64,000 nucleotides of DNA, from positions 269,474-333,473 of the forward strand of contig NZ_BMMM01000012.1 in the NCBI RefSeq assembly GCF_014645835.1, given 5' to 3'. Positions 34,221-43,410 of the stretch are shown here, piece after piece. A program made the translations under genes and the position numbers. Each line of letters starts with the position of its first letter. Positions within the stretch are counted from its first letter, which is position 1. This DNA comes from Streptomyces albiflavescens (GTDB lineage: Bacteria > Actinomycetota > Actinomycetes > Streptomycetales > Streptomycetaceae). The notes under the pieces were generated by a model. The model worked only from the letters and a program-made list of their open reading frames with translations, did no database searches and had not been told where the DNA came from.

Positions 34221-35525
34221 TTACCCAGCCTGGGGCAGGGTCAGACCGCCCCTTGCCAGGACCCTGGCCAGCGACTCCACGACCTCCGGCTGATAGTCGC
34301 GGGCCGTGGCCAGACGCAGCTTCTCCAGGGCGGTCAGGGTTCCTCCCGGCCCTGCTTCCCTGGCCAACTCCTCGTATGCGTTCACGGCTCGTACGATCCG
34401 CGCGGTGACCGGTTGCTCCCGGTACGGGTCGGCCTGCCGCTCCACCACCACGGCGACCTCGGCATCCACGCCGGTCTGGCGTACGACGGCACCGCCGAGC
34501 AGAGCTATCCGCCGCTGCTCCTCGGCGGGAAGCACGGCAGTGGCCCCGGCGGGGACGGGATCGACGAGACTCAGCTGCCCGATGTCGTGCATGAGTGCCG
34601 CGTACTCCAGGACGGTCAGATCGGGCTCGGACAGCCCCAGCTCCCGCCCCACCGCACTGCTGAGCACGGCCACCCGCCGGGCATGACCTGCGGGGGTGTA
34701 CCCGGCTATCTCGGTCGCCCGAGCGAGGGAGGCGATGGTCTGCCGGTAGGTGACCCGCACGCCCGCGTACCGCCGGAAGGACAGCTGGGTCAGCAGCAGG
34801 GGCAGCGAGAAGACGGGCAGGGCCCAGAGCCCGACCACGGCGACCGCGAGCGACATCACGGCCCCGGTCGCGCACACGGCCGACCCGATGCCGAGCATGG
34901 ACCGCAGCTCGTCCCGCAGCAGCGGCCCGAACGGCCACCGGGTGCGCGAATGCGCCATCGCGGCCGCGAGCACGGCGTCGCACAGCGCGGTGAGCACGAG
35001 CAGCGCGACCAGCAGCAGGGCGTACGCGGGGCCGCTCCACCCGTGAAATCTCCCCTGGTTGTACAGGGGTTGGAAGCAGACGGCGGCGAACCCGACGGTC
35101 AGTACGCGCCGGGTGAGGTGGTCGAGGGTCGGGCCCCGCCCGCCCGCGACATGGGGCACGCACCCCAGGAGCGCGGCCGCGGTGACGACGGCGACGACCT
35201 GGGCCGCACCGTGGTGCGTGGGCTGCCCGGCCTGCGCCCCCAGCAGGGCGTACGACAGCGCCCCCGCGGCCCCGAGCGGAGCGGTCTCCCGCTCCTCGGC
35301 ACCGCTCCAGCGGGTGAGCTCGCCCAAGGCGATGAGGAGACCGAAGGCGAGGGCGGTACCGCGTTCTTCGAGGCCGGTCCAGAGGGTGACGGCGAGGGAC
35401 AGGGCCCCCAGGAAGAGGGCGAGCGCACGGACGAGGGTGAGGGCGAGGGATGTGGGCGCGCCGGTAACCGACGGGAAACGAGCGGAGCGGGTGGGAAACC
35501 CTCGCCGTGGGGCGGCGGTGCTCAT
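34221..35525 (-). CDS. Membrane protein with degenerate HD/HD-GYP domain
   Basis: A 434-residue protein: about seven hydrophobic segments in residues 20-250, then an HD-type phosphohydrolase domain (about 255-420) with the metal HD in ALMHDIGQLSLVDPVP. The second half does not show a proper H-x-E-x-x-D-G-S-G-Y-P motif, so it may bind rather than hydrolyse cyclic di-GMP. ATG 35525 overlaps the stop of the upstream HD-GYP gene (ATGA). The pairing of an intact and a degenerate paralogue suggests they act together. Confidence 0.82.
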   Translation of the reverse strand: MSTAAPRRGFPTRSARFPSVTGAPTSLALTLVRALALFLGALSLAVTLWTGLEERGTALAFGLLIALGELTRWSGAEERETAPLGAAGALSYALLGAQAGQPTHHGAAQVVAVVTAAALLGCVPHVAGGRGPTLDHLTRRVLTVGFAAVCFQPLYNQGRFHGWSGPAYALLLVALLVLTALCDAVLAAAMAHSRTRWPFGPLLRDELRSMLGIGSAVCATGAVMSLAVAVVGLWALPVFSLPLLLTQLSFRRYAGVRVTYRQTIASLARATEIAGYTPAGHARRVAVLSSAVGRELGLSEPDLTVLEYAALMHDIGQLSLVDPVPAGATAVLPAEEQRRIALLGGAVVRQTGVDAEVAVVVERQADPYREQPVTARIVRAVNAYEELAREAGPGGTLTALEKLRLATARDYQPEVVESLARVLARGGLTLPQAG

Positions 35526-36868
35526 GTCGGATGCCCTTCCAGCCGACCGGAAACGGACGGAGCGGGCGGGTAAACACCGTTGTCGGCCGTGACGGCGGGA
35601 TGCCACCCCTGTCGGGAAAGGGCCCGGGCCAGCGCCCGTACCATCCCGGGGTCGAACTGCGCCCCGGCACACCGCTCCAACTCCTCCAGCGCGGCGGGCA
35701 CGGGTCGGGCCCGCCGGTAGGACCGGGTGGACGTCATCGCGTCGAACGCGTCGGCAACGGCCACCACCCGCGCGAACTCCGGAATCTGGCCGCCCACCAA
35801 CCCGTACGGATACCCGCTTCCGTCCAGCCGCTCGTGGTGGTGCAGGATCGCCGAGCGCGCCTCCCCCAGGAACCCGATCCCCCGGACCATCTCGTGCCCG
35901 TACTCGGGATGCAGCTCGATGACCCGCCGCTCCTCGGGAGTGAGCGGCCCGTCCTTGCGCAACAGCCGGGTAGGAACGCCGAGTTTGCCCACGTCGTGCA
36001 GAATCCCGGCGAACCGCAGCACTTCGACCCGCTCGTCGTCCATCCCGAGTTCCCGCGCGATCATCATGGACGCCTGCCCGACCCGCTCACTGTGCCCGCG
36101 GGTGTACCCGTCCTTGATGTCGACGGCCTGGACCAGCGCGCGAATCGTCGCCTGGTGGGCGGCCCGCTCCCGGTGGTACTGCGCGAACACCCAGCAGGAC
36201 ACGTACATCGGCAACAGCACGAGCAGCGCGGCGACAGGCCCGTACGGACTGCGCCACAGCACCGCCATCATCAGCCCCGCCAGCCCGTGCACGGCGACGG
36301 GCGCGAGAGAGCGCGCGAACAGCCCGCGCCAGGCGCCCCGCACCGGCACCCGCTCGGCGAGCGCCAGGATCCCGCCGTCGAGGACGGTCAGCACGAGGCA
36401 GAAGGTGAGCACTGCGGCCCCGGCGGGCACCAGCGCCTGCGGAAAGTGGGGTTCGACCACCGCGCTCCGGCCGCCCAGCGCCCGGTGCACCCTGGAGGCC
36501 GCCCAGATCGCGACGGCGAGCTGTGCCGCGCGCCAGATCCGGCGCAGCCACCGCGGCCGCTGCTCGACCCGGGCGAGCAGGGCCCCCGGCAGCGCGACGA
36601 GCGCGGCGGCGGCGGGCGGCAGCAGAAAGGCCCCGGCCAGTAGCACGGGGAGGAAGGAGCCCATCCCTTTGGGGGCCTCACGGCCGGAGGCCCCGGCGGC
36701 CCGGGGGCCGCGGGGCAGCGGGATCCGCTCGCACCCGGCGTACAGTGCGGCGAGCAGCGTCACGACCCACCACGGCACGTGGAGGTCCGGCAGGGGGACC
36801 AGGCAGACCAAGGCCCCGAGAACGACACAGGCCACATACACACGGGCCCACGCCGGAACCGACCCCAT
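35522..36868 (-). CDS. Membrane HD-GYP phosphodiesterase
   Basis: A 448-residue protein with about seven to eight predicted membrane helices (1-225) and a complete C-terminal HD-GYP domain (about 235-420): VDIKDGYTRGHSERV, GILHDVGKLGVP, LHPEYGHEM and HHHERLDGSGYPYGL, ending in VADAFDAMTSTRSYR. HD-GYP enzymes hydrolyse cyclic di-GMP, a developmental brake in Streptomyces. The membrane part may sense a signal. It is first gene of a two-gene operon running away from rsrA behind a terminator. Confidence 0.9.
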   Translation of the reverse strand: MGSVPAWARVYVACVVLGALVCLVPLPDLHVPWWVVTLLAALYAGCERIPLPRGPRAAGASGREAPKGMGSFLPVLLAGAFLLPPAAAALVALPGALLARVEQRPRWLRRIWRAAQLAVAIWAASRVHRALGGRSAVVEPHFPQALVPAGAAVLTFCLVLTVLDGGILALAERVPVRGAWRGLFARSLAPVAVHGLAGLMMAVLWRSPYGPVAALLVLLPMYVSCWVFAQYHRERAAHQATIRALVQAVDIKDGYTRGHSERVGQASMMIARELGMDDERVEVLRFAGILHDVGKLGVPTRLLRKDGPLTPEERRVIELHPEYGHEMVRGIGFLGEARSAILHHHERLDGSGYPYGLVGGQIPEFARVVAVADAFDAMTSTRSYRRARPVPAALEELERCAGAQFDPGMVRALARALSRQGWHPAVTADNGVYPPAPSVSGRLEGHPT

Positions 36869-36939
36869 CCTCGCCCCCTCCCCGACTTCAGGCTCCGGAG
36901 CCTAGAGCGGCGGGGGTGCTACGGGGACACCTATGGCCG

Positions 36940-36966
36940 AATCCGCGGGCTGGTAGCCCGCGGATT
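36940..36966 (-). terminator. Terminator after rsrA
   Basis: Perfect 12-bp stem AATCCGCGGGCT and complement with loop GGT, 60 nt beyond the rsrA stop and upstream of the HD-GYP pair. Confidence 0.85.
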
Positions 36967-37026
36967 AGCACGTTCGGGTGATAAAGGGACGATCTCCGCC
37001 AGGAGTTGACGTCCGACGTCGGGAGT

Positions 37027-37329
37027 TCAGGACTCCTGAGGCGTCGCCGTCACGTCGTGCTCGGGCACGACCTGTCCGGAGCGGATCAGATCGATGCGGC
37101 CCATGACCTTGGCGCGCAGATCGCTGGGCACGTCGTCATGACCGCAGCACCGCTTCACCAGCTTCTTCACCGCCTGCTCGAGGCCGTACTTCTCGAGGCA
37201 CGGGGAGCACTCCTCGAAGTGCACCTCGAACTTGGTGCAGTCCGCGTCCGGCATCTCATGGTCGAGGAACTCGTAGAGATGATCGAGTACCTCACTGCAA
37301 TCCGTCTCGTGCGGCTCTCCGCAGCTCAT
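37027..37329 (-). CDS. rsrA: Zinc-binding redox anti-sigma factor RsrA
   Basis: A 100-residue ZAS-family anti-sigma factor that holds SigR inactive until disulfide stress oxidises it and expels zinc. Cysteines lie at 3, 11, 31, 41, 44, 61 and 62. The HFEECSPC motif gives the H37-x3-C41-x2-C44 zinc signature, with C11 as trigger partner. GTG/ATG coupling: its start overlaps the sigR stop by 4 nt. Neighbouring sigR confirms the assignment. Confidence 0.95.
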   Translation of the reverse strand: MSCGEPHETDCSEVLDHLYEFLDHEMPDADCTKFEVHFEECSPCLEKYGLEQAVKKLVKRCCGHDDVPSDLRAKVMGRIDLIRSGQVVPEHDVTATPQES

Positions 37330-38174
37330 GAGCCCGAGCCTTTCGCTTCGTTCGACTCCCCGGCGCCGGCCGGGACCAGCCCGCGGTCACGCGCGTAGTC
37401 CTCGAGCATGCCGCGCAGTTGACGGCGGCCCCGGTGCAGCCGGGACATCACCGTACCGATGGGTGTCCCCATGATGTCCGCGATCTCCTTGTACGCAAAG
37501 CCCTCTACGTCCGCGAGATAGACGGCGATGCGGAATTCCTCGGGGATCGCCTGCAGCGCTTCCTTGACGTCCGAGTCGGGCAGGTGGTCGAGCGCCTGCG
37601 ACTCGGCGGAGCGCAGACCTGTCGACATGTGCGACTCGGCACGCGCCAGCTGCCAGTCCTCGATCTCCTCGGCCGCGGAGCGCTGAGGTTCGCGCTGCTT
37701 CTTGCGGTACGAGTTGATGAAGGTGTTGGTGAGAATGCGGTACAGCCACGCCTTGAGGTTGGTTCCCTCACGGAACTGGTGGAAGGACGCGTACGCCTTC
37801 GCGTACGTCTCCTGCACCAGGTCCTCGGCGTCGGCCGGGTTGCGCGTCATGCGCAGGGCGGCCGAGTACATCTGGTCGAGGAATTCGAGCGCGTCCCGCT
37901 CGAAGCGCGCGGTGCGCTCGGCAGACGACTCCGTGCTCGTGCCCTGGCCCTCGGGCTGCTCCGCCTGGCCGTGTTCGGTCCCTGCGTCGGTCCCAGTGAC
38001 CGGACCCACCTCCTCCAGCGACGACGTGAGACCGAAACCGGTCCCACTGGAATCGGAGGATAGACGAACATCAGGCCCACCCGCCGCCCGAATAGGGGCG
38101 GTCTTGCCCGCGTGCAGCACCGTCCAGTCCAGGTCAGCGCTGCTGCGACGGCTCGGGCAGATGGTCGAACCCAT
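37326..38174 (-). CDS. sigR: Redox-stress ECF-type sigma factor SigR (long form SigR-prime)
   Basis: Sigma factor of the thiol-oxidative stress response (thioredoxin, mycothiol and proteolysis genes). From ATG 38174 it is 282 residues. An internal GTG at 38009 gives a 227-residue protein, MGPVTGTDAGTEHG, the length of stable SigR, so both the long unstable and short forms known in S. coelicolor seem encoded. Region 2 (DALEFLDQMYSAALRMTRNPADAEDLVQETYAKA) and region 4 (IPEEFRIAVYLADVEGFAYKEIADIMGTPIGTVMSRLHRGR) are intact. A consensus SigR promoter lies upstream. Confidence 0.95.
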   Translation of the reverse strand: MGSTICPSRRSSADLDWTVLHAGKTAPIRAAGGPDVRLSSDSSGTGFGLTSSLEEVGPVTGTDAGTEHGQAEQPEGQGTSTESSAERTARFERDALEFLDQMYSAALRMTRNPADAEDLVQETYAKAYASFHQFREGTNLKAWLYRILTNTFINSYRKKQREPQRSAAEEIEDWQLARAESHMSTGLRSAESQALDHLPDSDVKEALQAIPEEFRIAVYLADVEGFAYKEIADIMGTPIGTVMSRLHRGRRQLRGMLEDYARDRGLVPAGAGESNEAKGSGS

Positions 38175-38231
38175 GCGGCGGACTTCCTCTCGTACGAACG
38201 GTCAGCACGCTCCGTGCTGTCTGATCCGCAC

Positions 38232-38257
38232 AACAGTTGTCCGCCACCCAACATTCC
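38232..38257 (-). promoter_or_regulatory. SigR-dependent promoter sigRp2 (autoregulation)
   Basis: Minus strand GGAAT (38257-38253), exactly 18 bp, GTT (38234-38232): the SigR consensus GGAAT-N18-GTT with no mismatch. It lies 58 bp before the long-form start and so drives SigR-prime, the positive feedback loop. Confidence 0.92.
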
Positions 38258-38263
38258 CGGGCG

Positions 38264-38896
38264 TTACACGAGTGACGCGGTCCACTTCACGACACCGTCC
38301 GTGATGACCGTCAGCGCCTCGTCCTGCTCGATCGGCGCCCTCTTCGGAACGGCGAAGCCATGATCGCCGTACGGCACCTCGATCAGCTCGTACGACCCCG
38401 TCGGGAACTCCTCCGGCTTCCCGAAGGGGTCGTTGCCGCCCTGTACGACCAGTGTGGGCACCCCGGAGCCGAGCAGCTCGTCGGCACGCGACTTCTCGGG
38501 CTTGCCCGGCGGGTGCAGCGGAAAGCTGAGCGCCAGCACGGCATGGGCTCCCAGCTCGACGGCGGTACGACAGGCGACCCGAGCCCCGGCACTCCGGCCG
38601 CCGGAGACCACGGGCAGCCCCGGACGCGCGAGCGCGGGCCACAGCCCCCGCCACCCGACATCCAGGGTCTTCGGCGCGGGCGCCACCTTCTTCCCGGCCA
38701 CCCGCCAGGGCTGCTCGACCAGCGCGACACTCACCCCGTGCCCGGGCAACACCCCGGCCAAGGCCCGCAGGTCCCGCGCCTCGATCCCCCCACCAGCCCC
38801 ATGACTGACGGCCAGCACGAGCCGCGCCTTCTCGGCAGGGTGCCAGGTGATACGGGCGCTGCCCGCCTCGGTCTCCACCGTCTCACTGTGCGCCAC
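38264..38896 (-). CDS. Alpha/beta hydrolase, KANL3/Tex30-like
   Basis: A 210-residue serine hydrolase fold: LAVSHGAGGG (oxyanion loop, about 28-37), nucleophile elbow GGRSAGARVA (about 98-107), acid loop VVQGGNDPFG and late histidine PYGDHGF. The family (dienelactone-hydrolase-like, KANL3/Tex30) has no clearly known substrate in bacteria. Its stop is 7 nt from the SigR promoter, and it runs in the same direction as sigR. Start GTG 38896. Confidence 0.83.
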   Translation of the reverse strand: MAHSETVETEAGSARITWHPAEKARLVLAVSHGAGGGIEARDLRALAGVLPGHGVSVALVEQPWRVAGKKVAPAPKTLDVGWRGLWPALARPGLPVVSGGRSAGARVACRTAVELGAHAVLALSFPLHPPGKPEKSRADELLGSGVPTLVVQGGNDPFGKPEEFPTGSYELIEVPYGDHGFAVPKRAPIEQDEALTVITDGVVKWTASLV

Positions 38897-39149
38897 GGAA
38901 CCATCCTGTCACTGCCCCGGCTGTGGGCAGGCGTGCCACCAGGCTCGGCAGCGGCAGGGGGCGCCGTCGCAGCCGTCATGGCGGTAAGGCGCCTGCGGGC
39001 AGTGAGGGGCCGCAGCCCACCCCCGCAGCGGAAAGATCCCCGACTGTGGGCACGCGTCCCGCCAGGGCGGCACGCGTGGGCACAGCGGCCCCCCAATGCG
39101 CCGGGCCGCGCGCCCCACCCCCGACGCCACCCCCACCTCGGGGCACCCG

Positions 39150-39965
39150 TCAGAAGAGCGTCCCCTCCTCCGGCCCCTCCAGCTCCTTCAACAGCTCGGG
39201 CCCGTTGTTGCGCACATTGCTCACCGCCGTGGACACGGGATACGCCCGCATCAACCCCTCCGGAGGCGGAGCGAGCAGCGACCGCAGGTCCTCGACATCG
39301 GTCCGCGCCGGATCGAGCCAGGCGTCCCACCGATCCGGCCCGAGCATCAGCGGCATCCGCGGATGGATGTCGGCCAGGGCGCGCGGCCCCTCGGCCGGCG
39401 CGACCGCGAGCGGCGAGCTCTCCGCCTCGGTCGTGATGACCGAACACGTCACCCACCACGCCCGCGGATGGTCATCGGGCAACGTCTTGTCGCGCCAGAA
39501 CTCGTACAGCCCGGCCATCGCGAAGACGGAACCGTCCGCGGGGGTCACGAAGTACGGCTGCTTGCGCGGCCGCTTCTTCTTGCCCTCGACCTCCAGATCG
39601 CGCTCGGTGACGCCGGTGACCCACTCGTAGTAGCCGTCGGCGGGCACGATGCAGCGCCGGGCGGCGAAGGCGCGACGGTAGGAGGGCTTCTCGTGCACCG
39701 TCTCCGCGCGCGCGTTGATCATCCGGGCGCCGCCCTCGGGCGTCTTGGCCCAGGACGGGACGAGCCCCCACTTGAGCCTGCGCAGCTGGCGAACCGGCTT
39801 CGGGCTGTCGGCGTCCTTAAGGGGGCGGTCGAGAACGGCGTAGACCTCCTTGGTCGGGGCCACGTTGTAGTCGGGGTCCAAGGTCTCCTCGGGCTCCCAC
39901 TTCTCGATCTCAAAGATTCCTGCGAGATCCTCGGGCCTACGACTCGCTGCATACCGTCCGCACAT
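39150..39965 (-). CDS. SRAP-domain abasic-site protein (YedK/HMCES family)
   Basis: A 271-residue SOS-response-associated protein. Members crosslink covalently to abasic sites in single-stranded DNA through Cys2, exposed after methionine removal. MCGRYAASR starts the protein as required, which fixes ATG 39965. Other family positions are visible: INARAETV, RRCIVPADGYYEW with the catalytic glutamate, and H in DIHPRMPLML. No ribosome site is present, so the mRNA may be leaderless. No LexA box is evident in the 50-bp gap with the divergent peptidase gene. Confidence 0.92.
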   Translation of the reverse strand: MCGRYAASRRPEDLAGIFEIEKWEPEETLDPDYNVAPTKEVYAVLDRPLKDADSPKPVRQLRRLKWGLVPSWAKTPEGGARMINARAETVHEKPSYRRAFAARRCIVPADGYYEWVTGVTERDLEVEGKKKRPRKQPYFVTPADGSVFAMAGLYEFWRDKTLPDDHPRAWWVTCSVITTEAESSPLAVAPAEGPRALADIHPRMPLMLGPDRWDAWLDPARTDVEDLRSLLAPPPEGLMRAYPVSTAVSNVRNNGPELLKELEGPEEGTLF

Positions 39966-40015
39966 ACGTGCCACACTGCCAGACTCCGCGTTACGAGAGG
40001 GAGCTCCCGCCGACA

Positions 40016-40738
40016 ATGGACAGCACCGCATCCACCTCGCTGGCCGGCCTCTGGGACCAGATCTTCGGCAGCCAGCCGGACCCCGACCTGTGGGTGGTAA
40101 TCGCCACCATGGTCGCCGCGCTGGCGCTGATCGTCCCGCACGGCGTCTGGCGCGTCTCCCGCAACGCCATCACCATCGCCCACGAGGGCGGCCACGGCCT
40201 GATCGCCCTGCTCACCGGGCGCAGCCTCAGCGGCATACGGCTGCACTCGGACACCAGTGGCCTCACGGTCAGCCGTGGCAAGCCCACCGGCCTCGGCATG
40301 ATCCTCACGGCCGCCGCGGGCTACACCGCTCCCCCGCTGCTCGGCCTGGGCGGCGCCGCGCTGCTCGCCGCGGGCCACATCACCGCACTGCTGTGGCTGG
40401 CGACGGCCCTGCTCGTGGCGCTGCTGCTGATGATCCGCAACGCGTACGGCGCGCTCACCGTGATCCTCACCGGCGGCACGTTCGTGGTGGTGTCCTGGCT
40501 CGCCGGACCCCAGGTGCAGGCGGCGTTCGCGTACGCCGTGGTGTGGTTCCTGCTGCTCGGCGGCGTTCGCCCGGCCTTCGAGCTCCAGGCGAAGCGGATG
40601 CGAGGCGGAGCGGGCGACTCGGACGCGGACCAGTTGTCACGCCTCACCCACGTCCCGGCCGGCCTGTGGCTGTTCCTGTTCCACGCGGTGTCACTGTGCT
40701 CACTGCTGGGCGGAGGCCGCTGGCTGCTCCAGGTCTGA
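40016..40738 (+). CDS. M50-type membrane metallopeptidase
   Basis: A 240-residue membrane protein with five to six predicted helices. TIAHEGGHGLIALLTG (about 51-66) provides the zinc motif HEGGH, and MLILTAAAGYTAPPL-like sequence follows, as in the M50B-like family of actinobacteria. Substrate unknown; intramembrane proteolysis of a regulator is possible. Divergent from the SRAP gene. GAGGGAGCTCCCGCCGAC lies before ATG 40016. Confidence 0.82.
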   Translation: MDSTASTSLAGLWDQIFGSQPDPDLWVVIATMVAALALIVPHGVWRVSRNAITIAHEGGHGLIALLTGRSLSGIRLHSDTSGLTVSRGKPTGLGMILTAAAGYTAPPLLGLGGAALLAAGHITALLWLATALLVALLLMIRNAYGALTVILTGGTFVVVSWLAGPQVQAAFAYAVVWFLLLGGVRPAFELQAKRMRGGAGDSDADQLSRLTHVPAGLWLFLFHAVSLCSLLGGGRWLLQV

Positions 40739-40881
40739 TCAGCACCCCGTCAGGGGCACGCGACGGTGCACTGTGCGGCTCCCCCGCGTGAGCGCGACCA
40801 GCCACAATGCACCGGCAGCCGACGCACGACCCGCGTTCCCGGCCAAACCCAGCGGAGCGAACCCCCATTAAAGTGGGGCGC

Positions 40882-42222
40882 ATGACCGTGAAGCCCGCCC
40901 ACACCGCCCTCTGGCCCGCCCCGCACGCGAGCGGAGCCGTCGACGCGACGGTCCACGTGCCGGGGTCGAAGTCGGTCACCAACCGCGCCCTCGTGCTGGC
41001 CGCGCTGGCCTCCGAGCCGGGCTGGCTGCGCCGCCCGCTGCGCTCCCGCGACACCCTGCTGATGGCGGGCGCCCTGCGCGCGATGGGCGTCGGCATCGAG
41101 GAGACGGTGGCGTCCAGCTCCACGGTCGCGGCCGGTCCCGACGCCTCCGGCGAGGCCTGGCGGGTCATCCCCTCGGGCCTGCACGGCCCGGCCACGGTCG
41201 ACGTCGGCAACGCGGGCACCGTGATGCGCTTCCTGCCCCCGGTCGCCGCGCTCGCCGACGGCCCCATCCGTTTCGACGGTGACCCGCGCTCGTACGAGCG
41301 CCCCCTGAACGGTGTGATTGACGCACTGCGCCTGCTGGGCGCCCGGATCGACGACGACGGCCGTGGCGCACTGCCGCTGACCGTGCACGGCGGCGGCGCT
41401 CTGGACGGCGGCCCGGTCGAGATCGACGCGTCCTCGTCCTCCCAGTTCGTGAGTGCTCTCCTCCTCTCCGGCCCGCGCTTCAACCAGGGTGTGGAGGTCC
41501 GGCACATCGGCTCGACCCTCCCCTCCATGCCGCACATCCGGATGACGGTCGACATGCTGCGCGCGGTCGGCGCGCAGGTGGACACCCCGGAGTCGGGTGG
41601 CGAGCCCAACGTCTGGCGGGTCACGCCGGGCGCCCTGCTCGGCCGCGATCTGATCGTCGAGCCGGATCTCTCGAACGCGCAGCCGTTCCTGGCGGCGGCC
41701 CTGGTGACCGGCGGCAAGGTCGTCATCCCCGACTGGCCGACGCGCACCACCCAGCCCGGCGACAGGCTGCGGGAGATCTTCACCGAAATGGGCGGTTCCT
41801 GCGAACTGACCGAGAGCGGCCTGGAGTTCACCGGTTCCGGCGCGATCCGCGGCATCGATGTGGATCTGAGCGAGGTCGGCGAGCTGACCCCCGGCATCGC
41901 GGCGGTCGCCGCCCTCGCCGACTCCCCCTCGACCCTGCGCGGAGTGGCCCACCTCCGCCTGCACGAGACGGACCGGCTGGCCGCGCTCACCAAGGAGATC
42001 AACGAGCTCGGCGGCGATGTCACCGAGACCGCCGACGGTCTGCACATCCGCCCGCGCCCGCTGCACGGCGGCACCTTCCACACGTACGACGACCACCGCA
42101 TGGCCACCGCCGGCGCGATCATCGGCCTGGCCGTGGAGGGCGTAGAGATCGAGAACGTGGCGACGACGGCGAAGACCCTGCCGGACTTCCCGGACATGTG
42201 GACCGGAATGCTCGGGAACTGA
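40882..42222 (+). CDS. aroA: 5-enolpyruvylshikimate-3-phosphate synthase
   Basis: Sixth step of the shikimate pathway: joins phosphoenolpyruvate and shikimate 3-phosphate. The 446-residue protein shows VPGSKSVTNRALVLAAL (about 24-40), DVGNAGTVMRFLPP (about 111-124), RPLNGVIDALRLLGA and LHETDRLAALTKEINELG, all diagnostic. ATG 40882 is used; the frame opens earlier at 40807 without family similarity. TAAAGT (40869-40874) sits 7 nt before the ATG and no ribosome site is seen, so the mRNA is probably leaderless. rsgA follows 16 nt downstream. Confidence 0.95.
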   Translation: MTVKPAHTALWPAPHASGAVDATVHVPGSKSVTNRALVLAALASEPGWLRRPLRSRDTLLMAGALRAMGVGIEETVASSSTVAAGPDASGEAWRVIPSGLHGPATVDVGNAGTVMRFLPPVAALADGPIRFDGDPRSYERPLNGVIDALRLLGARIDDDGRGALPLTVHGGGALDGGPVEIDASSSSQFVSALLLSGPRFNQGVEVRHIGSTLPSMPHIRMTVDMLRAVGAQVDTPESGGEPNVWRVTPGALLGRDLIVEPDLSNAQPFLAAALVTGGKVVIPDWPTRTTQPGDRLREIFTEMGGSCELTESGLEFTGSGAIRGIDVDLSEVGELTPGIAAVAALADSPSTLRGVAHLRLHETDRLAALTKEINELGGDVTETADGLHIRPRPLHGGTFHTYDDHRMATAGAIIGLAVEGVEIENVATTAKTLPDFPDMWTGMLGN

Positions 42223-42238
42223 CGGGCGGACCGGGATC

Positions 42239-43249
42239 ATGCGCCGTTACGGCAAGCACACCGACGAGGACGACATCCGCCAGCGCCCCAACCGCAAGGG
42301 CAACCGTCCGCGTACGAACATCCGGCCCAAGCACGAGGAGGCGGTCGAGGGCATGGTCCTCACCGTCGACCGGGGCCGCCTGACCTGCCTGGTCGAAGAC
42401 CGCGTCGTGATGGCGATGAAGGCCCGGGAGCTGGGCCGCAAGGCAGCCGTGGTCGGTGACCGGGTGGCCATCGTCGGCGACCTGTCCGGCGCCAAGGACA
42501 CCCTCGCCCGCATCGTCCGCATCGAGCCGCGCACCTCCGTGCTGCGCCGCACGGCCGACGACGACGATCCCTACGAGCGCGTGGTCGTCGCCAACGCCGA
42601 CCAGCTCGCCATCGTCACCGCCCTCGCCGACCCCGAGCCGCGCCCCCGTCTGATCGACCGCTGCCTGGTCGCGGCGTACGACGGCGGCCTCACCCCGCTC
42701 CTCGTCCTCACCAAGTCCGACCTGGCCCCGCCCGACGAACTCCTGGAGCTGTACGGGGCGTTGGGCGTCCCCTATGTCGTGACCAGCCGGGAGGAGCTGG
42801 AGAGCGGCGAGGCGGTGGACCGGGTGCGCAAGCAGTTGGACGGCAAGATCACGGCGTTCGTCGGCCACTCGGGCGTCGGCAAGACGACCCTGGTCAACGC
42901 GCTGGTGTCCCTGGAGCGGCGGCGCAGCACCGGAGTCGTCAACGCGGTCACCGGGCGCGGTCGGCACACCACCACGTCGGCGCGCGCGATCCCGTTGCCC
43001 GACGAGGTCGGCTGGGTCATCGACACCCCGGGCGTCCGCTCCTTCGGCCTGCACCACGTCGATCCGTCCCGGGTCATCCACGCCTTCCCCGACCTCGAAC
43101 CCGGCACCGAGGGCTGCCCACGCGCGTGCAGCCACGACGAGCCGGACTGCGCCCTGGACCAGTGGGTAGCGGACGGCCACGCGGACCCGCAGCGGCTCTA
43201 CTCCCTGCGTAGGCTGCTCGCGACGCGCGAGCGGAAGGAAGGCGACTGA
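42239..43249 (+). CDS. rsgA: Ribosome small-subunit biogenesis GTPase RsgA
   Basis: Circularly permuted GTPase (336 residues) that tests maturation of the 30S subunit. GTPase motifs appear in the permuted order: TKSD (G4, about 158), GHSGVGKTTLVN (G1, about 211) and DTPGVRSFGL (G3, about 262). An OB-fold precedes them (about 35-100), and a C-terminal zinc finger CPRACSHDEPDC follows. It is probably cotranscribed with aroA. Confidence 0.94.
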   Translation: MRRYGKHTDEDDIRQRPNRKGNRPRTNIRPKHEEAVEGMVLTVDRGRLTCLVEDRVVMAMKARELGRKAAVVGDRVAIVGDLSGAKDTLARIVRIEPRTSVLRRTADDDDPYERVVVANADQLAIVTALADPEPRPRLIDRCLVAAYDGGLTPLLVLTKSDLAPPDELLELYGALGVPYVVTSREELESGEAVDRVRKQLDGKITAFVGHSGVGKTTLVNALVSLERRRSTGVVNAVTGRGRHTTTSARAIPLPDEVGWVIDTPGVRSFGLHHVDPSRVIHAFPDLEPGTEGCPRACSHDEPDCALDQWVADGHADPQRLYSLRRLLATRERKEGD

Positions 43250-43410
43250 TCGCCGTGCGACCTGACCTCCGCGTTGTTTGCGTCGGCGGCTCGTCGGTAA
43301 GGGCTTAGCCGGTCGGTAAATGCATAATCGCACCGAGCGACCCCGGAGCGGCCACTGACCGGATCCGAGCCAGACGAAGCAGTCGACGTGCGGACACGGG
43401 AGGACAAGAC

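Noticed and set aside
43260..43410. Guanidine riboswitch upstream of the SMR gene
   Set aside because: SMR/Gdx genes often have one, but neither ykkC nor mini-ykkC conserved loops could be found.
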